A DNA stretch of 64,000 nt from Zygosaccharomyces rouxii (GCF_000026365.1 NC_012992.1:434001-498000), one strand, 5' to 3'; counted from the stretch's first letter, positions 42,576 to 52,999 are shown. Program-made: numbers and translations. The notes: generated from the letters alone by a model not told the origin.

Positions 42576-42920
42576 TGGGAAATTTTATAAAATGAGAAAC
42601 TAAGAGTTATTTTGATATTTTCAGCGTTTTCAGCTAGTTCGGTTAGTAGTCGCTCAGTACCAACAAAACGTTAAATCATGTCTTGATAAAAACACAATTC
42701 AGATAACGTTACTCCATAGCCCGATTTCTCTCTGTTGACAATCAGTATAATGATCAGCTCTTTACCTTCAGTTAATGATTGTAATAGTGTTTCCCTAGGT
42801 TTCTCTATCAAAAATCGAGAAAGCACAGAAACCCATAAGAAAAGCTATAAAACACTAATACCTACCAATGATTGATTAATCGACTCTTGCCAACTCTCCA
42901 TAACCAATTCATTCACTTTA
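42576..42920. other. Spacer between CLD1 and the PPxY tail-anchored gene
   Basis: 345 bp. No gene and no strong motif seen. Confidence 0.5.
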
Positions 42921-43310
42921 ATGCTCCACAACATAGAAAAGTACAATGAAATCACTGTGTTTGACGCTGTGATGGTAAGCGCCGAGGATACACTACCTGA
43001 AGAAGATTGTTGGTTGCTTGCAGAAAAATACGCCAATAAACTACCAATTGTCAACGACATTGAAAAATGTTACTATCCTCCACCCTATGAACCTCCTGAA
43101 TATCCAATGCAATGGCAGAAACACAAACGTGAACCGTTGAATATTCAAATTGGTAATTTTTGCAGATCAGCAGGACATAAATATGCTTCTACCAAACGTG
43201 AGTTGGGTTCTAAAAAGGCAAAGATCACTTACAAATACATTTTGTTGGCGGCACTGACTATCTATACTATATACTTTTGTATTTGGACTTTTAAATACCA
43301 TAATAAATAG
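42921..43310 (+). CDS. Unrecognised tail-anchored protein with two PPxY motifs
   Basis: 129 residues from ATG 42921. A short acidic N-terminal part is followed by YYPPPYEPPEYPMQW, which contains PPPY (residues 53-56) and PPEY (58-61), both fitting PPxY, the ligand for WW domains such as those of the ubiquitin ligase Rsp5. A basic stretch (KRELGSKKAK) precedes a single C-terminal hydrophobic helix (about residues 104-124) and a short tail HNK. This is the layout of small membrane adaptors of Rsp5, but I do not recognise an orthologue. Codon use and composition look coding. No S. cerevisiae gene is known to me at this position. Confidence 0.7.
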   Translation: MLHNIEKYNEITVFDAVMVSAEDTLPEEDCWLLAEKYANKLPIVNDIEKCYYPPPYEPPEYPMQWQKHKREPLNIQIGNFCRSAGHKYASTKRELGSKKAKITYKYILLAALTIYTIYFCIWTFKYHNK

Positions 43311-44439
43311 AATAAATATATGCGGTATTGTGACAAACTAGACTTATCAATTCAACTGTTATGTAGTGAACTACACTTGATCTGATGGTTGAGAAAAAAA
43401 GAAAGTTATAAAAAATCTAGTCTTCATTAAAAACTTCCATGGAAGCAGGATTACCAATAGAATAATGTAGTCTTTGGGTGGTTGCTGAAGAAGGAATAAA
43501 ATATACTCCAGATTAACCAGTCAAAAATTCATTTGGAAACGAAATAACCCATCTGCCAACATATTCTAGGTACTCATCCTGCTGATTGCCCTTTAAATGT
43601 CCGCCTCTGCCACTAGAGCCAAATTCTTGCGCCTGCCCCCACATTACATTTCCTCATGCATGATTTTCTTTTCACAATGTTTCTACGCAGCGATCTTCCG
43701 GACGAGGTAAATCCTATTGTTAGGGTACGAAAAAAGCTTCTAGAACGCGTGTTGCTCCTTGCCTCTTCTTTAATAAGTGTCTCTCGCATACTTGGCTTTA
43801 TTGTATGATTTTTGTCCATATTCTGTTGGTTCTAACAAAGGTAAAGGGGATTCCAGGCAATGCATCATGGTTTAGTACGCTAAGCTCTAGTAGCACAGAG
43901 TTTCGTATTTTTACACCGCTCTCATTGTAATTGACAGCTAGCTTTAGCTTTCAATATATATACATTGTAGGGTTCTTCAAATATGCACCGGGCACAAGCC
44001 AAGTCATGATTTGTATATATAATTACTATCAAGTAATTGATATACCCTATTCTTATCCGCCTAACAGTTGAACTTGTTTTTCATTGTCTCTTTAAGCGGC
44101 CAGAGCCACTTCAAGACCTGAATAGCTCTAGGAAAGGTGCTGGAGAAGCAGAAAGGAATAACCAGCAAAATAGTAGGGACTTGTTTCTACTGCTGCAATA
44201 GCTTTATTTGTGGGACTACTGTAAGAGGGTATGTGACATTCACGCCTGATAAAGCAGGTCAGTTGGGATATTATAACGGGGTCATATCTTGCGAGAGGAA
44301 CTCAGCGGAGAGGTTCAGATTGTAAATAAGGTTAAATCCTAGTAATACAGTTAGCGATTGATTCACTAATCGAAATTACATAAAAATAGGATAATGTTAT
44401 ATACCTAGCTCACAATATCTAACACCATCAGATAAGTAC
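43311..44439. other. 1.1-kb spacer without a recognised gene
   Basis: Lies between the PPxY gene and tRNA-Tyr. Short frames at 43613-43819 (reverse) and 44137-44325 (forward) have no protein-like signature. TATA-like TATATATAC is at about 43956. I see nothing else. Confidence 0.5.
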
Positions 44440-44525
44440 CTCTCGGTGGCCAAGTTGGTTTAAGGCGCCAGACTGTAATGTGAAAAGTTATCTGGATATC
44501 GGGTGTTCGAATCACCCCCGGGAGA
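44440..44525 (+). tRNA. tRNA-Tyr (GUA) with an 11-nt intron
   Basis: An 86-nt forward gene. Acceptor CTCTCGG pairs with CCGGGAG, with discriminator A. The anticodon GTA is in CTGTAA between stems CCAGA and TCTGG. An insertion of about 11 nt (44479-44489) follows base 37. A T7 run follows at 44528. The S. cerevisiae tRNA-Tyr intron is 14 nt. The T-arm GGTGTTCGAATCACC is intact. Confidence 0.95.
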
Positions 44526-45074
44526 TATTTTTTTGCAAATCTATAAAAAAGAATTCAAGCACGGAAGAATCAGAACCCCAACTCTTCATACAGTTTTTCT
44601 CATCTCCATGAACTTTGTAAATCAATGTCTATCAAGTCTAGGATGTTCTTGGGGTCAATTGCCATTCTCTGTGATTGATGTAAATCTCTAGGCAATTTGT
44701 CTCAAAGTCGGCCTCCACAACCAATATCCCCGTCCTTGAAGATGGATCGTTGATGAAACTGACTTGAGGTTGTTAATAATTAAAAAAAAAAAAAGATCTG
44801 GGGCTAAATGATAGCTGTTATTATTGTTGCATTAAAAACCTCCATTGTGTTATAGCACTTCATTGTTCAATACATTAGGATTGCTCAGTCCCAAACTGGG
44901 AAAAGGACTATGGGTACTGGATTATCAGACCTCCATAAAGACGCATGTAATTACTCAAATATGAAATCAAAGGCTTTTACACGAATAATAAAATTGAGTT
45001 TATAAGCCAGGGGGATTTTGGATTGATTTTGTGATATCTGCCACTTCCTCCTCTGAAGAGATGAATCAAAGAGA
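44526..45074. promoter_or_regulatory. AXL1 promoter region
   Basis: 549 bp between tRNA-Tyr and AXL1. It contains a poly-A run at 44783-44795. I looked for a clear a1-alpha2 operator, since AXL1 is haploid-specific in S. cerevisiae, and did not find a good match. A short upstream ATG frame starts at 45061. Confidence 0.5.
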
Positions 45075-48000
45075 ATGGTTTCTAAACAATTGAAATATTA
45101 TGATATTCCATTCCTCACACCTTTTTCCTTCGAAGGAAGAACACACAAGCTGTGTAAATTGCCAAATGGGTTATTAACCCTTTTGATTTCTGATCCTACG
45201 GAGAATTCAAGTGCTTGTTCATTAAGTGTAGCCAGTGGTTCTCACAATGATCCATCTGAAATACCAGGATTAGCTCATCTATGTGAACATATGGTTTTAG
45301 CTGCAGGGTCAAGAAAATATCCAGATCCCGGCTACTACCATGAGATGATTATGAAAAATGGGGGTTCTCAAAATGCTTTTACTACGGGCGAGCAAACTTC
45401 ATTTTATTTTGAATTACCTAACATCTACCATTCTTTGCAGGAGGGGTTCGATGAAGCTTTGGACGTCTTTGCATCTTTCTTTTCGGAACCATTGTTTAAT
45501 TCTACACTGATTAACAAGGAGACTTACGCCATTGAAAGTGAACATGACGTTAATTTATCAAGCCAGGGCAAAATATTTTACCAGGCGACCAGATTGTTAG
45601 CTAATGGTAATCACCCTTTTAGTAGATTTTCTACTGGTAACATATCCACTTTAAACAGTATCCCGCATTTAAAGAATCTAAATTTAAAGAATTTACTTCA
45701 TGAATATTTTAAGGAGAACTTTTGTGCATCTAAAATGACTTTATGTCTAAGAGGACCCCAATCGATCCATTCTTTGGCCAAATTAGCGCTCACTAAGTTC
45801 TCTCTGATAAAAAATAATCCTCAAAGATATCGTCCCAGTCCACCAGTATCCCCATCCAAATCGAAGAGATCTTCAAATGAATGGGTAGAAGTTAATCCCA
45901 AAGAAATGAACATATCAAAAAATACGTGGCTACCGAAGTATCGCGGCCAATTATGCTTTACATCGGATGAGCAAGAGAAATTTATATTCATAAAATCTTC
46001 TAAAAATCCTGCGGTTAGATTTATTTTCCCTGCAATGGAAAGGAACACTAGGTTTACTTCTAAAGACATCAAGATATTAACGCATTTATGGCCCGAACTG
46101 TTTGGGGATGAATCTCCAGGTTCGTTCAGTCATTGGCTCCAAAGTAAAGGTTGGGTCACTTATTCATATGCTTTTGTCTCTGAAGTGGCTATCGGAAATT
46201 CTAATTTGATTTTAGAATTAGACCTCACCAGAACTGGATTCCAAAATTTATCGCACATTGCAAAAGTGTTGTTCGAGCAAGCTATACCTGCTTTATCCCA
46301 GAAAAATACTTTAGAATTAGCTCAATTCATGAGTAAACAGAATTGTATCGATCTGATCAGATTTCTATACCAAAATGCAGAAATTTCTCCGATGGAAGAA
46401 TGTGTCAATTTGAGTAGTCTGATGCAAGATGATTTAGAAGCATTGGATCCAGCATACATCTTCAAAGGTTCACCCATGATGATCGATGAGCAACATCATA
46501 ACATAGGCAACTATGGTGAGAACAAAGAGAGTGATCGTTGGTGGATAGGTCAAGCTATAAAATTCCAAAGTTTTCTTAAACAGTTCATGGTTCAATCAAA
46601 TATGCGAGTGGTGGTATCCGGAAACAGCAGGGAATCTCAGCTAGAAGAGCTTTCATCTCAGGAATTTCAAGTTGATTTATTTTATGAATTTGAATATTTT
46701 AAGCGCGATGGCATTCCATTCAAGGACATACTTGAGTGGAATAACGATTACAACTTCAAAATTCCACAGCTCGATTGCCCCATGCCTGATATAGCCAAAA
46801 GTTATTCCCAACTGAAAAAGATCCTGAATGATTCCTCTCAAAAATCCCAATCTGCCCCCCTCAGCTTTACCATTCACAATAACCTATTGAAACCTGTCCC
46901 TCACCTTGTAAGTCAAAATTGCTATCATGAAATGTGGGTCATGCCCGATGATGAAGATCCATCATTGCATCTAAAATCCATCGTATCCTTTGAAATTTTT
47001 GGATTGGACTTAGAGGCCTGTCCACGCAATACAATGAATCTGGAAATTTTAGGTCAAATAATATTCATCTTGCTCTCACCTGAAATTTATCCATCATTAA
47101 AATTGGGATTTACTTGCGAAATAACTTCTAATAAAGGTGACATTCGTTTGGGGTTCACGATATCGGGCTTTTCCAAACAATTGACCAGCTTTGTTAAATC
47201 AATCATCGAAACTATCAAAAGAATATCTCAGGATCCCGATTTTCTTTCCAAAGAAACCTTAAGAAGGGCTCGTATTCTCGTTAGAAATAAATATGAGAAT
47301 GCCGCCAACGAGAATTGCGCCAACATCGGTAGTATTGGCCTTTACATTGTTCTAGAAAAATATATGTGGACCCTTGAAGATCGTCTCGAAGCATTAGAGG
47401 ATATCGATATGGACAATTTCAAACAATTTTGTCAAAGTTTTCTTGGGTCAAAGAAATATTTGAGCCTATTTGTACAGGGGGATCTCTCTTGCGCCGATGA
47501 GCTCAATGAATACCTGCATAGGAGTTTTACCCATCATTTAGGCGGTGGAATTTATGAGACACAGGGCAAAACTTTTACTGTAGAGACCACCAAGATGTTG
47601 GAACCTGGTACAAATGCTTGTGTTCAACATGGAGGTCAAAAGGATGATCCAAACAATAGTATTATCTATTTCATCCAGACTGGTAGACGCAACGATAGGA
47701 TGATCTTTACTCTAACGAATTTTACAGTCTTCATAATGTCACTGAATCTTGCATTAGAGTTGAGAAACAAGAGGCAAGTAGGGTATCTTGTCATTGGCGG
47801 ATTAAGACTTCTATCTAACTCCGTTGGGTTACATATAACCATCATGTCGGGAGGATCACCACTAGACCTGGAGACTAAAATTGACGAATATCTATGGTAT
47901 TTGGAATCTCAATTGCAAAAATTGGATGAACAGACATTCCATCAAGAGTACGTTCGATGCTACTTACAGTTACTCGATGGCGGTTGCCGTGGTGATGCAA

Positions 48001-48644
48001 ATGAGAGCTCAGGTCCCGCAGATCTGCTCAGTGAATTGGTTGCCAACGTTCAAATCGGTGACTCTGAAATCTTATCTAGTCAAACCATGAAGAGACACAA
48101 GAAACTACAAACTCAAATAATTCAAGAACAGTATGATTTCGTCACAGAGAGTGAAGCTTTAGATGATGATCTAATATCTCAAATGTCCTTGGAACAGTAT
48201 CTCAGTTTCTTCAAACATTACATATCAATTCATTCCAAACTGAGAAGCAAAATTTCCATCATGATATCGAGTTCAATTGCAGAAAAGGATATAATCAATA
48301 AAAAGATTTTCCTCCAGTTAGAGACATTCTTGAAGATCAAGGGTTTTGCTATTCCAGCAGATGAGCTGAAGGATATAGTGGAAAGAAGTAATGGTAAGCC
48401 AAAAATTCTGGCGATGGAACTATATAGCTGCTTCCGCACACGTAATGATGCCTTGAGACTTTGTTCCGTGATCCTAGCGGAATTATTCAAAATGCTAGCA
48501 AAGAGCCTGAGGCATCGTTACGGCAATCTCGCTCATGATGATACTTCTAAGAGGGACCTTCAAGAATGGAGTACAGATGTAAAGCCTGCACTTGATTTGA
48601 AAGTTATTGAGGATATCAATTTTTTCAAAAGGGTTCAAATCTAG
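45075..48644 (+). CDS. AXL1: Insulinase-type metalloprotease Axl1
   Basis: A 1189-residue protein (1208 in S. cerevisiae Axl1, YPR122W). It is an M16 zinc protease with the inverted motif HLCEH (residues 68-72) inside GLAHLCEHMVLAAGS. The remaining three M16 repeats follow over the whole length. Axl1 processes the a-factor precursor and also marks the axial budding site in haploids. It is distinguished from Ste23 by its longer length, the divergent sequence after the catalytic domain, and its position: CLB2-CLB5-AXL1 is YPR119W-YPR120C-YPR122W. The start is the ATG at 45075. Another ATG 14 bases upstream opens a 10-codon frame that overlaps the start. Confidence 0.93.
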   Translation: MVSKQLKYYDIPFLTPFSFEGRTHKLCKLPNGLLTLLISDPTENSSACSLSVASGSHNDPSEIPGLAHLCEHMVLAAGSRKYPDPGYYHEMIMKNGGSQNAFTTGEQTSFYFELPNIYHSLQEGFDEALDVFASFFSEPLFNSTLINKETYAIESEHDVNLSSQGKIFYQATRLLANGNHPFSRFSTGNISTLNSIPHLKNLNLKNLLHEYFKENFCASKMTLCLRGPQSIHSLAKLALTKFSLIKNNPQRYRPSPPVSPSKSKRSSNEWVEVNPKEMNISKNTWLPKYRGQLCFTSDEQEKFIFIKSSKNPAVRFIFPAMERNTRFTSKDIKILTHLWPELFGDESPGSFSHWLQSKGWVTYSYAFVSEVAIGNSNLILELDLTRTGFQNLSHIAKVLFEQAIPALSQKNTLELAQFMSKQNCIDLIRFLYQNAEISPMEECVNLSSLMQDDLEALDPAYIFKGSPMMIDEQHHNIGNYGENKESDRWWIGQAIKFQSFLKQFMVQSNMRVVVSGNSRESQLEELSSQEFQVDLFYEFEYFKRDGIPFKDILEWNNDYNFKIPQLDCPMPDIAKSYSQLKKILNDSSQKSQSAPLSFTIHNNLLKPVPHLVSQNCYHEMWVMPDDEDPSLHLKSIVSFEIFGLDLEACPRNTMNLEILGQIIFILLSPEIYPSLKLGFTCEITSNKGDIRLGFTISGFSKQLTSFVKSIIETIKRISQDPDFLSKETLRRARILVRNKYENAANENCANIGSIGLYIVLEKYMWTLEDRLEALEDIDMDNFKQFCQSFLGSKKYLSLFVQGDLSCADELNEYLHRSFTHHLGGGIYETQGKTFTVETTKMLEPGTNACVQHGGQKDDPNNSIIYFIQTGRRNDRMIFTLTNFTVFIMSLNLALELRNKRQVGYLVIGGLRLLSNSVGLHITIMSGGSPLDLETKIDEYLWYLESQLQKLDEQTFHQEYVRCYLQLLDGGCRGDANESSGPADLLSELVANVQIGDSEILSSQTMKRHKKLQTQIIQEQYDFVTESEALDDDLISQMSLEQYLSFFKHYISIHSKLRSKISIMISSSIAEKDIINKKIFLQLETFLKIKGFAIPADELKDIVERSNGKPKILAMELYSCFRTRNDALRLCSVILAELFKMLAKSLRHRYGNLAHDDTSKRDLQEWSTDVKPALDLKVIEDINFFKRVQI

Positions 48645-48972
48645 TCTCTAGCCCAATGTCGAATAACATGTAAATACTATGTAGTGCAAACTATCCAATC
48701 AACCTTGTGGTGCAATTTTCCATGATACTAAACGACCGTTAAACGTAATGTTGCCTGCTGCAACCGGTTAAAATACACATCGCTTACTCTTGAAGTTAGT
48801 GGTACCTTCTCTCGCTACCAAACAACATTGGAAGATAAGTGTACACTTTGAAAGGCGAGGAAGCAGCATGATAGAGAAACATTTGGAGACCAATTGTGTA
48901 TTATATAAACAAGGTAACTGAAGGTTTTCTCTCAGATCTTTTTACTTAACGACATCAAATTGAGACCCAAGG
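48645..48972. promoter_or_regulatory. Promoter region of the YGR111W orthologue
   Basis: 328 bp; TATA-like TATATAAAC at 48902-48910 is well placed upstream of the ATG at 48973. No gene is seen. Confidence 0.5.
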
Positions 48973-50142
48973 ATGACTGTTCAGGATTTAAGATTTGAAA
49001 GGATCACTGATCCTCAAGAGATTAGAGCTACACATGCTCAAAATAGTGCTACTTGGAAAGGGCCTTTGACGGTAGAATCATATGTCGAAAGAGAGAGAAT
49101 ATTGGGAGAGGCTAGTATTGCAAGGAAAAATCAGCTCACTGAAGTCAGGGAAGAATTCCCGGAATTGGCTCCCATGTTGGGAATCAGATATTTTGCTCTC
49201 AAAGATGGCGATACCATCGTGAGCAGTTGTGAAACATTAACCAGACTGGGGTATTTCATTAGTCCAGGGGAATCTCGGAATATTGAGCATAATTTAATGA
49301 TTTGTGTTGGTGGTGTCTTCACCCCAAAGGAGTACCGCGGTAAAGGTTATGCTAGCTGTATGGTAGAGAAACTAATGGAATATTACGATGCTATTAGAGA
49401 CAATCCAAATGCACCCAGAGGTATTAAGCAGCTTTCTTTCACGCTTTACAGTGAAGTCGGTGAATACTACAAGAAATTTGGGTTTGAATCGAGGCATGTA
49501 CCTGTGCATACCATTACTCAAATAGATGCGTTTTTGAATAAATACTGTGAACGAGCAGTTTTCAAAAATGATGGTAAGTTTGTGGACAATGATGACTACG
49601 ATGCATTGGTTTCATTGGAAGATCAAGAGTTCAGGAGAAACTTGTTGAAATTGCATAAAGCCGATCCCAATTCATTTATTTTTACGATTAAACCAGATGC
49701 AGATATTTACAGGTGGTTCAACACAAGAGACTTCTTCATATTGAGGCACATTGATCGTCCACAAGTACCACTTACGCTTGGTTATGTTATGGGGGATAAA
49801 TCTCACATTCTATGGCATCACAACTGGGGGTGTGAGAGCTTGTTAATTGTTAAATTATATCTGAACCCAGATGCATCTTCTCAAGAAAAGGAGAACATCC
49901 TAAAGGAGCTATTTGCCCATGCGGCCAAAGAGACTAAAGTAACAAAGCTCAAACATATAGAATTTTGGGATGGAGAGATCCCGCTTGAGAAGTTTGCAGA
50001 CCTTTCTAAAGTTGTGCATGATTTAGAGGACCGCTCGACGGTGTACGCTCACAACGAGTCGCTAAGTGCCATGAGACCTTCACCTACTTACAATACAAAG
50101 AATATTATTTGGGATAATAATACCAAGTTAAGCTGGTTTTAA
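48973..50142 (+). CDS. YGR111W: Lysine-acetyltransferase-like protein (YGR111W/LYC1 type)
   Basis: 389 residues from ATG 48973. It contains a GNAT acyltransferase-like part: the segment CVGGVFTPKEYRGKGYASCMVEKLMEYY has the Q/RxxGxG/A acetyl-CoA loop (YRGKGYA), followed by FTLYSEVGEYYKKFGFES, the usual beta4-alpha4 region ending in YxxxGF. A C-terminal domain of ~200 residues follows. This matches the LYC1 lysine N-acetyltransferase family of Yarrowia and the uncharacterised S. cerevisiae YGR111W. Position beside SHY1 (YGR112W) supports the orthology. Substrate specificity in this yeast is not known. No targeting signal is seen. Confidence 0.88.
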   Translation: MTVQDLRFERITDPQEIRATHAQNSATWKGPLTVESYVERERILGEASIARKNQLTEVREEFPELAPMLGIRYFALKDGDTIVSSCETLTRLGYFISPGESRNIEHNLMICVGGVFTPKEYRGKGYASCMVEKLMEYYDAIRDNPNAPRGIKQLSFTLYSEVGEYYKKFGFESRHVPVHTITQIDAFLNKYCERAVFKNDGKFVDNDDYDALVSLEDQEFRRNLLKLHKADPNSFIFTIKPDADIYRWFNTRDFFILRHIDRPQVPLTLGYVMGDKSHILWHHNWGCESLLIVKLYLNPDASSQEKENILKELFAHAAKETKVTKLKHIEFWDGEIPLEKFADLSKVVHDLEDRSTVYAHNESLSAMRPSPTYNTKNIIWDNNTKLSWF

Positions 50143-50347
50143 TCAACCATCGCAAAATTTCCTAATTTAATATGTACATGAAATAAGCCACATAGTTATC
50201 CTTGCGGTCCTTTGTATCAAGGTTGCATCCCATTAATTCACGTGTAGAGCTCTATGATCTTTAAAGGGCCCTTCATAAACTTTAGAACTTAAAAATGATG
50301 GCAACAGTTCTAATTTAGAAGAGAAACAGTGTTCAGTTGAGAGGGAA

Positions 50348-51430
50348 ATGTTTACACGTCAGCTGGGCCTTTTGGGTTCGTCTCAAAGACTTGCAGTCAA
50401 AAGGTTATGTGCCAAGAGAAATGTCAAGACGTCAACCGTGGACTGGAAGCCTATTAAAACAAGCAAGACTCCCGGCGATCATGAAAGGAAAAGGGGAGGA
50501 TTTGGTAAAAAGATTGCATTAGGATTAATGATTGCTATGCCCGTAATATCATTCTATTTGGGTACTTGGCAAGTACGCAGACTGGAATGGAAGAATAATT
50601 TAATTGCCAGATGTGAAAGTAGATTGACTTATCCACCAGTACCCTTACCCAAGAGGTTCACACCTGATCTAGCAGAAAATTGGGAATACCGTAAAGTGCT
50701 ACTCAAGGGTCACTTTGTGAATGAAGAAGAGATGTTTGTTGGACCTCGTGTGAGAAACAGTAAGAAAGGGTATATTTTATTTACACCATTTGTGAGGAAA
50801 GATACTGGTGAAAAAGTAATAGTAGAAAGAGGTTGGATTTCTGAAGAGAATGTCAATCCCCAGTTAAGGAAACTACACCATTTGTCTGTTCCAACAAGTG
50901 ATAATACTGAAATCATGTGCATGGTGAGAGTCCCACGTAAAAGAGGATCATTTCAATGGGAAAAAGAGGATCAAAATTCAAGATTATGGCAAGTTCCAGA
51001 TGTGCTTGAAATGGCTTCTGTTACAGGCTCAACCCCTCTGCATTTACAAGCGGTTTACGATTTAAGTGATCATAGATGGGACGAATCACAAGAACAGGAG
51101 ATCGACACAGGTAAGAAATCAAGTTCTTGGGCATTCTGGAAAAAAAACGAGAGTCAAACTCACGACTCTTCATCACAAAAGAAACATCAATTGGAACCCC
51201 TGGGAGAATATACAGAATGGCAATTTGTACAAGCTGGTGTTCCCATAGGTAAAGAACCCAAGATCGATTTGAGAAATAACCATTTACAGTACTTAGTGAC
51301 GTGGTATGGATTGTCATTTCTAAGTACTATATTCCTGATAGTAGCATTAAAGAAGTACAGAAGGGGATCTGCAATATCGCAAACCCAATTGAAAAAGGAG
51401 AAATTAAGGCATGCCAAGAGATTTATGTGA
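50348..51430 (+). CDS. SHY1: Cytochrome oxidase assembly factor Shy1 (SURF1)
   Basis: 360 residues (389 in S. cerevisiae) from ATG 50348. A basic mitochondrial presequence precedes the SURF1 layout: a first membrane helix near residues 53-75 (LMIAMPVISFYLGTWQVRRLEW contains the family's GTWQVxRxxWK signature), a long intermembrane-space loop with VGPRVRNSKKGYILFTPF and VIVERGWI, and a second helix near residue 320 in HLQYLVTWYGLSF. It assists heme insertion into Cox1. An S/H-rich insert lies near residues 255-280. Upstream neighbour YGR111W and downstream DAM1 are as in S. cerevisiae. Confidence 0.97.
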   Translation: MFTRQLGLLGSSQRLAVKRLCAKRNVKTSTVDWKPIKTSKTPGDHERKRGGFGKKIALGLMIAMPVISFYLGTWQVRRLEWKNNLIARCESRLTYPPVPLPKRFTPDLAENWEYRKVLLKGHFVNEEEMFVGPRVRNSKKGYILFTPFVRKDTGEKVIVERGWISEENVNPQLRKLHHLSVPTSDNTEIMCMVRVPRKRGSFQWEKEDQNSRLWQVPDVLEMASVTGSTPLHLQAVYDLSDHRWDESQEQEIDTGKKSSSWAFWKKNESQTHDSSSQKKHQLEPLGEYTEWQFVQAGVPIGKEPKIDLRNNHLQYLVTWYGLSFLSTIFLIVALKKYRRGSAISQTQLKKEKLRHAKRFM

Positions 51431-51706
51431 TATTTAGCCCTGTGATAACCCGACTATGTAAATATTTTGATCATAGGGAATTTCAAGAAACCACCAGATA
51501 ATTTATAAAAATTCATATGCTTGATTCAAACACTATTAACTTAACCGCTATTTAACCTTAGCTTATTACTATCACGCTCCACGAAAAAGTATAGCTTTAA
51601 CGTGAAGAGTAAACATATTGAATCCGAAATACCTTGTCGACCGCTCACCATCAACAAATCCACGACGAACTAACACTAATCGATATAGATCATTGTGAAT
51701 CCTCCG

Positions 51707-52690
51707 ATGAGCCAAGAGCGGCAAAAGCCAGTTAGAAGATCTGCTACAGAATACAGACTGTCTATAACGAGCAATCCTGAGTCCAGAAGGTCTTCTCTTG
51801 GTGGTACATTAGATGGTGGATCTGGTTCTAGTGGAAAAAACAACCGCTTAGGTGGGGGTGCAGGTACAATTGACGACGGAGAATCCATAGTACAAGAGTT
51901 TATTTTACCACAGATTAGAGAGTTTAGCGATTCTATGATTACCCTAGATGCCAATTTTACACAGTTAAATTTCATCCATGAGAGTTTGGTGGATTTGAAC
52001 GAATCATTGGGGGCTCTCCTATATGGATTGATGTGCAATTCGTGGTGCGTAGATTTTCCCCATGTCTCTCACGATATCGAAGAAGAATTACAAACTACCA
52101 AGCGGTTAGAAGGTATTAGAAAAGAGAGGAAGTCACTTTTGGATCAATTGAATACCTACAGGAACAAATCCAAGAGTAACGATTTACAGGAACAGCCAAA
52201 ATTACTTCCACAGGCGCCCCTAAAAGCACCACCACCACCACCACCACAAGCCCGAAGGAATTCATCCGTATTTGCACCCCCTCCTTCAAGATTACCTCGA
52301 CAGAAAACATATGGGCCCATTGAACAAGATAGCGAAGATGAGAATGCAAGCGAGGCCTCATTTGTGTCTAATCCAATGATAAACGGTCTTTCTCGTCATG
52401 AAATATCCAAGCCGCGACCTAGTAATGCTAGTAAACTACGAAGAAAATCCATTTTACACACCATACGCAATAGCATTTCTTCCACGGATCTAGAAAACAA
52501 TGAATTCGGCTCCTCTCGTAGATCTCAAGGACCAAGAATGTCACTGGGAGGAGGGGCTACTAGACTCATTAGTAATAATAATTCTCAAAATTCACCGTCA
52601 AATAGAAGATCTTTGGACTCAAGAAACGGTGAAGGTTCGCAGTTACGACAAAGCAGGAGAACATACAGTGGTAGGCCACCATTTCGGTAA
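51707..52690 (+). CDS. DAM1: DASH/Dam1 outer-kinetochore complex subunit Dam1
   Basis: 327 residues (343 in S. cerevisiae) from ATG 51707. The Dam1 domain covers roughly residues 60-135 and includes EFILPQIREFSDSM, LNFIHESLVDLNESLGALLYGLMCNSW. The rest is unstructured and rich in S, R, P and N, with several RRxS-type sequences (RRSS, RRKSIL, RRSLDS) that fit Ipl1/Aurora B sites known from Dam1. A short polyproline run (KAPPPPPPQ) lies near residue 180. The ring complex couples kinetochores to microtubule ends. Neighbours SHY1 and CTR1 mix YGR and YPR loci. Confidence 0.95.
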   Translation: MSQERQKPVRRSATEYRLSITSNPESRRSSLGGTLDGGSGSSGKNNRLGGGAGTIDDGESIVQEFILPQIREFSDSMITLDANFTQLNFIHESLVDLNESLGALLYGLMCNSWCVDFPHVSHDIEEELQTTKRLEGIRKERKSLLDQLNTYRNKSKSNDLQEQPKLLPQAPLKAPPPPPPQARRNSSVFAPPPSRLPRQKTYGPIEQDSEDENASEASFVSNPMINGLSRHEISKPRPSNASKLRRKSILHTIRNSISSTDLENNEFGSSRRSQGPRMSLGGGATRLISNNNSQNSPSNRRSLDSRNGEGSQLRQSRRTYSGRPPFR

Positions 52691-52999
52691 TGATACTTCC
52701 TCTTCATTCCTCAATAGTTGACGCCATTAGCTCATAAGCGCGCGTATTGTTTCTATTGTTGGTTGCTAGGTGCACGTTTATTTTATCTCGATTTTTTCTT
52801 TTCGGGTTGTCCAAGATTTATGCTCAATACAAGAAAATTGTCGAGCAGTTCAAGAGATTCTACCATGAGCAAATAGAGCATTGTGAAACGATATATAAGA
52901 TAAGATGAATTGGAAAAGATCTGAGTACCTCGCGATACATGAAAGTAAAGGGAAACAGCACTACTTAGAAGGAATTGAGTTAAGACAGGTCAATTCGAG
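52691..52999. promoter_or_regulatory. CTR1 promoter region with a Mac1-type site
   Basis: 309 bp between DAM1 and CTR1. TGAGCAAA at 52866-52873 is the exact complement of the copper-responsive element TTTGCTCA. A weaker TTATGCTCA occurs at 52818-52826. TATA-like ATATATAAGA lies at 52891-52900. Confidence 0.6.

Noticed and set aside
43311..44439. Possible gene in the spacer before tRNA-Tyr
   Set aside because: Only short frames without protein-like composition were found on either strand.
44526..45074. a1-alpha2 operator upstream of AXL1
   Set aside because: Candidates such as TTCATTGTTCAATACATTAG do not keep the spacing and half-sites of the operator.
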